Translations under genes and position numbers: made by a program | NCBI RefSeq assembly: GCF_016862975.1 | Contig: NZ_BONZ01000036.1 | Coordinates: 99,687 to 163,686, forward strand | Length of the DNA stretch: 64,000 nt | Reading direction: 5' to 3' | Source: Rugosimonospora africana | GTDB lineage: Bacteria > Actinomycetota > Actinomycetes > Mycobacteriales > Micromonosporaceae | Notes under the pieces: generated by a model | Told to the model about the DNA's origin: nothing | Seen by the model: only the letters and a program-made list of their open reading frames with translations | Databases searched by the model: none | Shown here: positions 16,938-24,391 of the stretch, one piece after another | Layout: each line of letters opens with the position of its first letter | Position numbering within the stretch: the first letter of the stretch is position 1

Positions 16938-19832
16938 TCAGGCGATGGAGATGTCGTCGACGTAGCCCCGGTACCCGCCGGAGCCGCCTGGCTGGTCGTA
17001 CCCGATCAGGATCCGGTTGACCTGCTTGTCGGCGTCGTGCGCGGCCAGATTGATTGTGACGTGGTTCCACGCGTCGAGGGTCAGGTGCCCGCACTGGTGG
17101 GCCGGGTGGGCGAGGTTGCCGTTCTGGTCGGTGGCGCCCGAGTCGCGCAGCGTACTGCCGTCGGTGAAGATGAGGTCGACGGCCGCGCAGGTGCTGTTCG
17201 TCGAGCCGGCCGTCACGTACGGCGTCGTGGCGTTGCTCTGCGGATAGATCCAGTAGCTGAGTGTCTTGCTGGTGCCGATGGCGAGCGGGCTGGCGCTCAG
17301 GTCGAACACCTTGAGGTACGCGTGCGCGCTGCCGCCCTGCGCCGACCCGGAGTACATCAGGGCGCTCGAACCGGAGTGGACCGTCTCACCGCTGCGGGTA
17401 CTGGCCTCCGGTCCGGACAGGCCACAGCACAGTCCGGTGACGGCGGACACTCCACCGCCGGTGGAGTCCACCGTGTCGGTCCAGGTGGGCTGCGGGTTGC
17501 CCGATTCGAACCCCGAACTGAACGTGCTGCTGGTGGGGCCGCTGCCGCCGCCCAGCGGCTGGCTCAGTTCCTGCTGGATGGCGGACAGCGGGGTACCGGC
17601 CGGGGCCAGGTCGATGGTCTCGTTGACGGCGGTGCCGATCGTGATTTTCGTGCCGGACAGGGTGCCCGCGTCGGTACCGTTGCGGTACAGCTCGATGCCG
17701 TGCCCCGGCCACGGGTTGGTGAACGTGTAGTTGCCGCCCCTCTGGCTGACCACGCGCACGTACTGGACGGCGTTGCCGGCGATGCTGCTGGAGACCAGGA
17801 AGTCACCGTAGGCGAGCAGGTCGCCGAACTTGCCGTTGGTGCCGGCGGGCCAGTCGGGGAACACCTTGACGTCGTTCTGGAAGGACTGCAGCAGCATCTC
17901 GTCCAGCCCGGAGGTGACGACGTTGAGGTTCTCGATGCCGCCGCCGCCGTGGTGGACGGCCAGGTTCGGGTAGCTGTTCGCGGTGGCCTCGGTGTCGAGG
18001 TTGGACAGGATGGTCGACGGGTTGTAGCCGACCCGGGCCGCGGCGGCGTAGAAGGTACCGGGCGCGTTGTCGCCGTGCCACCGGGCCAGTTGGTCGACCG
18101 TGTTCCGGGCGGTCTGCTGAAGGCCCGGGTCGCTGTCCAGCCCGACCTGGCTGCCCGGGTACACCGCCTGGATGGCGATGTCGTTGCCGTCGTTGACCCA
18201 GTCCGTGCCGACCGACGTCTCCCGGAACACGCTCTGGTTGTTGCGCGTCATCGTGGGCAGCGGTGCCAGATGCGCGTTGATGTCCTGCCAGGTGGCGCGC
18301 GTCGAGGGGTCCTGGTTCAGCGCGGTGCTGATGTCGATGAGACCCTGGAACAGCAGGTGCACCAGGCCGAGCGAGAGGATGCTGTTGGTCTGCGGGTACG
18401 CGTTGTCCTCCTGCGGCGCGTCGTTGGTGATGTTGTACGTACCCGACGAGTCCCGCGTGAGGTAGTTCTGCCAGAACAGGCCGACCTGCTTGAGGAACGG
18501 GTACACCGTGCCGGCGTACGAGGTGTCCCGGGTGTACTCGTACCGCATGACCATGTCGCTGGCGAGGTTTGCCGCGTTCGACTTCTGGTTGTGCAGGTTG
18601 GTGTCGGCGCTGGTGCCCTTGGGGGAGATGCCCACCGGGTACAGCACGCCGCTGAACCCGTTCTGTGCGGCCAGCGCCTGCCCGGCTGGCATCCAGTCCA
18701 GTACCGCCTGGTCGTACGCGGCCATCTGGTCGACGTGGTTGGTCGACAACGCGGCGTAGAACGGCGTCTCGTAGTTGTAGTTGGTGTGGTAGTCGCCGTT
18801 CCAGTTCATCGCGCCGGTGATCCAGTTACCCCACAGCCCGGGCGCGTACTTGCCCGGCCGGGACACACAGCCGAGCAGGTACAGCGAGCCGTACCAGCTC
18901 CTCTCGACGGCCTTGTCCGGGAGCTCGACATAGGAACGCGACCAGTAACTTTGCCACCAGCCCTGGTGTGTCGAGTTGAGACTGTTCACTGTGGACTGGG
19001 TGAGCGAGCTGACCAGCGACACGGCGGCCGACTGGTACGAAGAGGTGTCGATGCTGCTGGAGATCCCGGCCACGAACGTGTACGTGACGCCGGGCTGGAG
19101 GGTCACGCCGATCTGGTTGCCCGAGATGGTGGACGTCCCGCCGATGATCCGGGCGGCCACCCGGGCCTGGGGACTGCCGTCCGCCGAGACGTCGGCGGAC
19201 AGCACCCCGCCGCTGGACGAGACACCGGGCGCGCCGCCCGAGCCGTTCTGCAGGGAGATGGTGGCCGCCTTGGTGGTGCCGCCGGACAGCGCGATCGACG
19301 TGACGAAGAGGTTCTCGGTCGCGGAAACCCAACTCGTGGTGGAGATCGTGGATCCGCTGAGCGTGTACGTGCCCTGAACAGCCGCGTGCGCGATGTCCTG
19401 GACGACGTGGTAGCTGGCGCCGGACATCCCGGGTACGGCCAGCACGATGCGGCCCAGCGGCCGGATGGCGTGCGAACTGGCGGAGAAGAAGTCGTTCTTC
19501 CCCAGGTAGAACGCCTGGTTGGTGATGGAGCCGCCGACCGCCACGCCGACGTCGCCATTGCCCATCAGCGGGGCGTCGACCGTACCGCCGCTGGTCAGGT
19601 TGGTGGGCGGGGAACCCCAGACCCCCTGGTACTGCTGGACGATGCGCATGGCCTGTGTCGCGGTGACTGAGTCGGCCGCGGCGGGCCGCTCGCCGGCGAC
19701 GGTGAGCACGGCGCAGACCAGCAACGCCGCGGCGGCCGCGCCGCCCGAGCGGAGGGCGACTGGTCGGGGTCGTCGCGTGGCGCCGGACGCGCCGGGCCAG
19801 ACGGGTCGGAGTCTCGTGAGCCTCGTGGACAC
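16938..19832 (-). CDS. Secreted GH95-like glycosidase with C-terminal carbohydrate-binding-like domain
   Basis: Extracellular enzyme of 964 residues. An Arg-rich N-terminus then AAAAALLVCAVLTVAG is a signal peptide. Domain 1 (about 75-330) is a beta-sandwich of the GH95 type (APLMGNGDVGVAVGGS, YLGKNDFFSAS). The central (alpha/alpha)6 barrel holds GDYHTNYNYETPFYA, corresponding to the catalytic Asn-x-Asn region of GH95 fucosidases, with further acidic residues at NDAPQEDNAYPQ and TDWVNDGNDIAIQ. After a Gly/Ser linker the last 190 residues (SGFESGNPQPTWTD to VDDISIA) look like a jelly-roll binding module. The GTG at 19832 has AAGGAAGG upstream. A 17-bp palindrome lies 47 bases before the start. 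Substrate (fucose, galactose or arabinose linkages) cannot be told. Confidence 0.8.
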   Translation of the reverse strand: MSTRLTRLRPVWPGASGATRRPRPVALRSGGAAAAALLVCAVLTVAGERPAAADSVTATQAMRIVQQYQGVWGSPPTNLTSGGTVDAPLMGNGDVGVAVGGSITNQAFYLGKNDFFSASSHAIRPLGRIVLAVPGMSGASYHVVQDIAHAAVQGTYTLSGSTISTTSWVSATENLFVTSIALSGGTTKAATISLQNGSGGAPGVSSSGGVLSADVSADGSPQARVAARIIGGTSTISGNQIGVTLQPGVTYTFVAGISSSIDTSSYQSAAVSLVSSLTQSTVNSLNSTHQGWWQSYWSRSYVELPDKAVERSWYGSLYLLGCVSRPGKYAPGLWGNWITGAMNWNGDYHTNYNYETPFYAALSTNHVDQMAAYDQAVLDWMPAGQALAAQNGFSGVLYPVGISPKGTSADTNLHNQKSNAANLASDMVMRYEYTRDTSYAGTVYPFLKQVGLFWQNYLTRDSSGTYNITNDAPQEDNAYPQTNSILSLGLVHLLFQGLIDISTALNQDPSTRATWQDINAHLAPLPTMTRNNQSVFRETSVGTDWVNDGNDIAIQAVYPGSQVGLDSDPGLQQTARNTVDQLARWHGDNAPGTFYAAAARVGYNPSTILSNLDTEATANSYPNLAVHHGGGGIENLNVVTSGLDEMLLQSFQNDVKVFPDWPAGTNGKFGDLLAYGDFLVSSSIAGNAVQYVRVVSQRGGNYTFTNPWPGHGIELYRNGTDAGTLSGTKITIGTAVNETIDLAPAGTPLSAIQQELSQPLGGGSGPTSSTFSSGFESGNPQPTWTDTVDSTGGGVSAVTGLCCGLSGPEASTRSGETVHSGSSALMYSGSAQGGSAHAYLKVFDLSASPLAIGTSKTLSYWIYPQSNATTPYVTAGSTNSTCAAVDLIFTDGSTLRDSGATDQNGNLAHPAHQCGHLTLDAWNHVTINLAAHDADKQVNRILIGYDQPGGSGGYRGYVDDISIA

Positions 19833-19878
19833 GCTGCCTTCCTTTCGGACTCTCGCCGCGGAGGCCCCGTGCCGAGTG

Positions 19879-19895
19879 CAGACATCGGATGTCTG
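19879..19895. promoter_or_regulatory. 17-bp palindromic operator candidate upstream of the GH95-like gene
   Basis: CAGACATCGGATGTCTG is a perfect inverted repeat of two 8-base arms around one base, 47 bases before the GTG of the secreted glycosidase. Its sequence differs from the operator at 21166, so it may bind a different regulator, for example a GntR-type protein encoded elsewhere. Confidence 0.55.
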
Positions 19896-20029
19896 TACCA
19901 TCTCTCGCCCTTACTGTGGCGACAATTTGGCTCAGGGCAGCGGCTGTGATGAGTGGGACGGATTGAAACAGAGGCAAACGTAGGATGTAAGAGGCATTGA
20001 TAGACGTTGATCAGACGGTTGTCAAGGGG

Positions 20030-21058
20030 CTACGGTGCCAGCTCCCCGGAACCGCGGGGGATGAGTGTCGTCGGTACGGTGACCGTCTGCACCGGCCGGG
20101 ACGGGTCCGCCGCGCGCGCCTGGAACAGGTCTATCGCCGTACGCCCGATCTCCGCCTCGCCCTGAGCGACCACGGTGAGCCCCGGCCGCAGCAGATCCGC
20201 CAGCGCGAAGTCGTCGAACCCGACCAGCGCGATGCTGCCGAAGTCACCGCCCAGTTGGCGGATCACCGCGACTGTGGTGGAGGCGTTGCCGGTCAGGATC
20301 GCGGTGGCCGGCTCCGGGTCGGAGCGCAGCCGGTTCAGTGCCGCCGCGATCCGGGCCGGATCGATGGGCCCGGGGTGAACCATGCCGGTGGCGGCGGAGC
20401 AATGCGCGCGCAGGCACTCGTGGAACGCCACCGCACGTTCGTGGCCGGTGTAGATGCGCTCGTCGTCGCCGATGTATCCGATGCGCCGGTGCCCCTGACG
20501 TACCAGGTGTTCGAACGCGAGGGCGATGCCACCCCGGTTGTCGCTCAGCACGGTGTCCACCTCGACGCCGGTGGCCGGCCGGTCGAAGGCCACGACGGGC
20601 ATCCCCGAGTCGATCTCCGGCTGGAGGTACCCGTGGTTCTCCGCGATCGGCTCGATGATGATGCCGTCCATCCGGCGGCGGCACATCGACACGACCGCCT
20701 CGCGCTCGCGCTCCTCGTCGTCCTCGGTGGACATCGCGACCACGGTCAATCCGGCCGCCCGCGCGGACTCGTCGACCGCGCGGAGCACGGGGTGCGCGTC
20801 GGAGATGTTGCGCACCGCCGCGCCGATCGTGCGGGTGCGGCCGCTGCGCAGTTGCCGCGCGCGCTCGTCGGGCTGCCAGTCGAGCGTCTCGATGGCTCGC
20901 CGGATCCGGTCGGCGAAGTCCTCGCCGACGGTCGCGTCGCCGTTGACGAAGCGCGACACGGTCCGCAGTGCGACTCCGGCCTCCCGTGCGACGTCCGCCA
21001 TCGTTGGCCTGCGCGGCTGCGGGCGACCGTGGTTGCTGAGGGAACCGGCTCGGACCAC
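20030..21058 (-). CDS. LacI-family transcriptional repressor
   Basis: DNA-binding sugar sensor of 342 residues. The HTH is at PTMADVAREAGVALRTVSRFVNG (about 18-40) with the hinge helix WQPDERARQLRSGRTRTIG. The periplasmic-binding-protein-like core follows (DGIIIEPIAENHGYL, VVAFDRPATGVEVDTVLSDN, RIGYIGDDERIYTGHERAVAF, ALVGFDDFALADLLRPGLTVV). It starts with GTG at 21058 behind GAGGAAG and is divergent from the sugar transporter operon, whose promoter overlaps the palindrome 21166-21183. It very likely represses that operon and possibly itself. The inducer is unknown but is presumably the imported saccharide. Confidence 0.93.
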   Translation of the reverse strand: MVRAGSLSNHGRPQPRRPTMADVAREAGVALRTVSRFVNGDATVGEDFADRIRRAIETLDWQPDERARQLRSGRTRTIGAAVRNISDAHPVLRAVDESARAAGLTVVAMSTEDDEEREREAVVSMCRRRMDGIIIEPIAENHGYLQPEIDSGMPVVAFDRPATGVEVDTVLSDNRGGIALAFEHLVRQGHRRIGYIGDDERIYTGHERAVAFHECLRAHCSAATGMVHPGPIDPARIAAALNRLRSDPEPATAILTGNASTTVAVIRQLGGDFGSIALVGFDDFALADLLRPGLTVVAQGEAEIGRTAIDLFQARAADPSRPVQTVTVPTTLIPRGSGELAP

Positions 21059-21131
21059 TCCACTTCCTCTCGCTCAGTGGTTCACGGTGGGATGGCGGCG
21101 GGCCGAGATTGGTTTGTGACCGCCCGAAGGC

Positions 21132-21159
21132 TTGACACGCCGTCGCGAAACCTTACTGT
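21132..21159 (+). promoter_or_regulatory. Promoter of the sugar transporter operon
   Basis: TTGACA at 21132-21137 and TACTGT at 21154-21159 are spaced by 16 bases, matching the housekeeping sigma consensus. The predicted transcription start falls inside the palindrome that follows. Confidence 0.65.
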
Positions 21160-21165
21160 AACTCC

Positions 21166-21183
21166 CGAGATAACGTTATCTCG
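21166..21183. promoter_or_regulatory. 18-bp perfect palindromic LacI operator
   Basis: CGAGATAACGTTATCTCG is perfectly symmetrical about a central CG, the form bound by LacI-family dimers. It begins 6 bases after the -10 box, where bound repressor would block initiation, and is 107 bases before the LacI start and 76 before the lipoprotein start. Confidence 0.85.
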
Positions 21184-21258
21184 TTGCGCCGGCCAGGTAA
21201 ATGCCTGCGGCGTCGATGCCCGAATAGTCCCCGCCCCACCGGACCCGAAAGGACGGCC

Positions 21259-22530
21259 ATGTTCCGACGGTGTCTCACCGCGGCAGCGGCCGTCAGTCTC
21301 CTGCTCCTCGCGGCGTGTTCGAGTTCGCCGTCCTCGAGCGGGGCTGATGGCAAAGTCACGCTGACCTACCTGACCTTCAACACCCCGTCGCTGACGCCCA
21401 CCTTCTGGAAGAACTCGATCGCCGCCGCGCAGAAGTCGGTACCCGGCGTGACCATCAAGCAGGTGGTGGCTCCGAACACCGACCGCGACTCGTACGCCAA
21501 GCAGCTGAAAGCGTCCGGCCAGTTCCCGGACCTGCTGCAGTCCATCACGCCGTCGCAGTACACCAGCGCCAACCTGCTCCAGCCGTACGACCAGTCCTGG
21601 ATCGACGCGAACTTCCTGCTGCCGCAGGGCAATGCCATCAAGGGCAAGGTATACATCCCGCCGACCAACTCGCAGATCATCCCGCTGGTCTTCTATAACA
21701 AGCAGCTGTTTGCCAGGGCCGGCGTGCAGCCGCCGAAGACGTGGGCGGACTTCCTGGCGGTGTGCGCCAAGCTGAAGTCGGCAGGCGTCACGCCGATCGA
21801 ACTCGGCGGCAACGACCCGTTCGCCGCAGCCGTCCCGCTGACCGGTGCGATCAGCGCCGACGTTTTGGGCAAGGACCCGAAGTGGCTGCAGGAGCGGTAC
21901 GCCGGCACGGTGAAGTTCGCCGATGCCAACGTGGTTGCCGCGGCGACGAAGATGCGCACCCTCGTCAGCGACGGCTACTTCGAGAAGGGCGCGCTGAACG
22001 TGAGCTACGCCGACTCCATCACCCAGTTCAACGACGGCAAGGCGGCCATGTACCCGATGGGGAGCTGGTACCTCGGCTCCGTGCCGAAGGACGCCTGGGA
22101 CAACATCGGGGTGTTCCCGTGGCCGACCGACGACGGCTCGGTGGTCGTACCGTTCGCCGTGGGAGGCTCGATGGCCATCAGCACCCACGCGCCGGACATC
22201 AAGGCGGCCACCGCGTTCGCCGAGTCGTGGTCGCTGTCCCCGGACAACCTCAAGGCACTCATCGAGGGAGACGGCGCGTTCCCGATGCTCAAGGGCAAGA
22301 CGCTCGCCGACTACAAGGTGAACGTGAGCCCGGTCTTCACCGACTCATACGGCTACGTGACCCAGACGAACAACAAGGTGAGCTCGATCGGTTGGGCTAC
22401 CAACGACGACGCCATGCCTGGGTCGCTGAACAACGACTTCTACGCCGCGGCGCAGGCGCTGTTCAACACCGCCGACGTGGCGGGCCAGATGAAGAAGCTC
22501 GACAGCGCCTGGAACACGGCCAGCAAGTGA
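21259..22530 (+). CDS. Sugar ABC transporter substrate-binding lipoprotein (family 1)
   Basis: Binds a saccharide at the cell surface. The ATG at 21259 has GAAAGGA upstream and opens a lipoprotein signal peptide ending in SLLLLAAC. The mature part has family 1 binding-protein features: FPDLLQSITPSQYTSANLLQPYD, IPPTNSQIIPLVFYNKQLFARAGVQPPKTW, PIELGGNDPFAAAVPL, FNDGKAAMYPMGSWYLGSVP and PFAVGGSMAI. Length 423 residues is normal. It is the first gene of the LacI-controlled operon and probably the most highly expressed. Confidence 0.92.
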   Translation: MFRRCLTAAAAVSLLLLAACSSSPSSSGADGKVTLTYLTFNTPSLTPTFWKNSIAAAQKSVPGVTIKQVVAPNTDRDSYAKQLKASGQFPDLLQSITPSQYTSANLLQPYDQSWIDANFLLPQGNAIKGKVYIPPTNSQIIPLVFYNKQLFARAGVQPPKTWADFLAVCAKLKSAGVTPIELGGNDPFAAAVPLTGAISADVLGKDPKWLQERYAGTVKFADANVVAAATKMRTLVSDGYFEKGALNVSYADSITQFNDGKAAMYPMGSWYLGSVPKDAWDNIGVFPWPTDDGSVVVPFAVGGSMAISTHAPDIKAATAFAESWSLSPDNLKALIEGDGAFPMLKGKTLADYKVNVSPVFTDSYGYVTQTNNKVSSIGWATNDDAMPGSLNNDFYAAAQALFNTADVAGQMKKLDSAWNTASK

Positions 22531-22592
22531 CGATCGCGTCGGGGCGGGTCCGGCTGCGGACCCGCCCCGACCGGAAGAGGAGACGGCGGACT

Positions 22593-23492
22593 GTGAAGTC
22601 GCGCTCACGGTGGCTCCGCGACGTCAGGAACGACCTCGGTCTGCGCCTGATCGCCGCCACGGCCCTGTTGCTGTACGTCATATTCATCGTCGTACCGGTG
22701 CTGATGAGCCTGCACAGCAGCTTCACCGACGAGAACCCGCTGCAGTCCGGCAGCAACTTCATCGGGCTGGCCAACTACCGCACCATGGTGCACGACGGTG
22801 AACTGCACGCCACCGTGCTGTACACGCTGGCCCTGGCTCTCGCGGTGACGGTCGTGGCCAACGTCGTCGGGATCGCGTTCGCCGTGCTACTCAACCGCAG
22901 CAAGCTCAGCTACCGGGTACTGCGGACGGTCGCGTTCCTGCCGCAGGTGGTCTCCGGCGTGATCGTGGGCTTCGTCTGGAAGACCATCCTCACCGAGGAC
23001 GGCCTGCTCAACAACGCGCTGACCCGGCTGCACCTGGTGAAGGAGCCGGTCGACTGGCTCGGCACGCCGCACATGGCCCAGCTGTCCGTGGGCATCGTGG
23101 TCGCCTGGGTGCTGTCCGGGTTCACCACGGTGGTGTATCTGGCGGCGCTGCAGAACATCCCGCCCGAGCTGTACGACGCGAGCTCCATCGACGGCGCCAC
23201 CAGCCGGCAGCAGTTTCGGATGATCACCCTGCGGCTGGTCGCACCGGCCACCACCATCAGCGTGACCATCTCCCTCATCACCGTGCTCAAGCTGTACGAC
23301 GTCATCACCGTGCTCACTTCCGGCGGCCCGGCGAACGCCACCGAATCCACCGCGCAATACATCGTCAAGCTCGCCTTCACCAGCGATCGCTTCGGGTACG
23401 CCTCGGCGGTCGCGATGGGGCTGCTCCTGCTCTCCGCGGTCATCGCCCTGTCCGTCACGAGTTTCCTACGCCGCAGGGAGATCGACCTGTGA
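22593..23492 (+). CDS. Sugar ABC transporter permease, MalF-like
   Basis: Inner-membrane subunit of 299 residues with six hydrophobic helices, the first at LIAATALLLYVIFIVVPVLMSL. The EAA loop that docks the ATPase is YDASSIDGATSRQQFRMITLRLVAP. FIGLANYRTMVHDGE is typical of this family. The GTG at 22593 lies downstream of GGAAGAGGAG. The stop overlaps the next permease's start by GTGA, so they are translationally coupled and would form a heterodimer. Confidence 0.92.
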   Translation: MKSRSRWLRDVRNDLGLRLIAATALLLYVIFIVVPVLMSLHSSFTDENPLQSGSNFIGLANYRTMVHDGELHATVLYTLALALAVTVVANVVGIAFAVLLNRSKLSYRVLRTVAFLPQVVSGVIVGFVWKTILTEDGLLNNALTRLHLVKEPVDWLGTPHMAQLSVGIVVAWVLSGFTTVVYLAALQNIPPELYDASSIDGATSRQQFRMITLRLVAPATTISVTISLITVLKLYDVITVLTSGGPANATESTAQYIVKLAFTSDRFGYASAVAMGLLLLSAVIALSVTSFLRRREIDL

Positions 23493-24391
23493 CCACCGCG
23501 CAGACCTCGCCGCCCGCCGTCGCGCGGCCGGCCCTCGCGGCCGGGCGCGCGCCGCACCGCCGCGCCCCACGAGTGCCCGGAACGGCACGGCTCATCGCCG
23601 CCATCCTGGTGATCCTGGCCTTCGTCAGCCCCATCTACCTGACGGTCGTCAACGCCTTCAAGCCGGAGCGCGACATCGTCAGCGACCCCGCCGCGCCGCC
23701 GATCCACCCGACCCTGTCGAACCTCTCGACGGCGCTGAGCCGCCCGGACCACCTGCTGCAGTTGGGCCTGCGCAACTCGGTCATCACCGTGGTCTGCTCG
23801 GTGCTGCTCTTGATCCCGCTCGGCTCCGCGTTCAGCTTCTACATCTCGCGCCGGCGCACCCGACTGCGCGCCGCGATCCTCGCTCTGCTCGCCGCCGGCC
23901 TGATGATCCCGCCGCAGGTCGTGCTGCTGCCGACCATTCACATCCTGACCCTCGCCGGGTTGGACCACACGTACCTGGGCCTGATCCTGTCCAACGTCGG
24001 CGGCGGGTACCTGTCCTTCGCCGTGTTCGTCTACGTCGGCTTCATGCGCGCCATCCCTGAGGAGATCGTTGAGGCGGCACGCATCGACGGCGCCGGCGGG
24101 TTGCGCATCTGGTGGAAGATCATCATGCCTCTGGTGCGCCCGGCCACCGCCACGGTCGCCATCTTCCTGTCTCTGTGGATCTGGAACGACTTCCTGAACC
24201 CGCTGTTCATCCTCGGACCGTTGCAGGGCCAGACCATCACCACCGGCCTGTACCTGTCGGTGGGGCAGTTCCAGATGAACTACGGCCAGCTGTTCGGCAT
24301 CATGTTCCTCGCGGGCGTCATCCCGGTCGCCGGATACCTGGTGATGCAGAAGCAGTTCATCGCCGGCCTGACCGCGGGATCGACGAAGTGA
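23489..24391 (+). CDS. Sugar ABC transporter permease, MalG-like
   Basis: Second membrane subunit, 300 residues. After a Pro/Ala/Arg-rich cytoplasmic N-terminus come six helices beginning with LIAAILVILAFVSPIYLTVVNAF. The EAA loop is IVEAARIDGAGGLRIWWKIIMPLVRPA, and SLWIWNDFLNPLFIL is a family hallmark. The operon has no ATPase gene, as usual in actinobacterial sugar systems that share an MsiK-type ATPase. Its stop overlaps the start of the glycosidase gene by GTGA. Confidence 0.92.
   Translation: MTTAQTSPPAVARPALAAGRAPHRRAPRVPGTARLIAAILVILAFVSPIYLTVVNAFKPERDIVSDPAAPPIHPTLSNLSTALSRPDHLLQLGLRNSVITVVCSVLLLIPLGSAFSFYISRRRTRLRAAILALLAAGLMIPPQVVLLPTIHILTLAGLDHTYLGLILSNVGGGYLSFAVFVYVGFMRAIPEEIVEAARIDGAGGLRIWWKIIMPLVRPATATVAIFLSLWIWNDFLNPLFILGPLQGQTITTGLYLSVGQFQMNYGQLFGIMFLAGVIPVAGYLVMQKQFIAGLTAGSTK

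Noticed and set aside
16890..19670. 926-residue plus-strand open frame opposite the GH95-like gene
   Set aside because: Repetitive Val/Gly/Arg composition with no motif, whereas the minus strand encodes a signal peptide, catalytic motifs and a good ribosome site.
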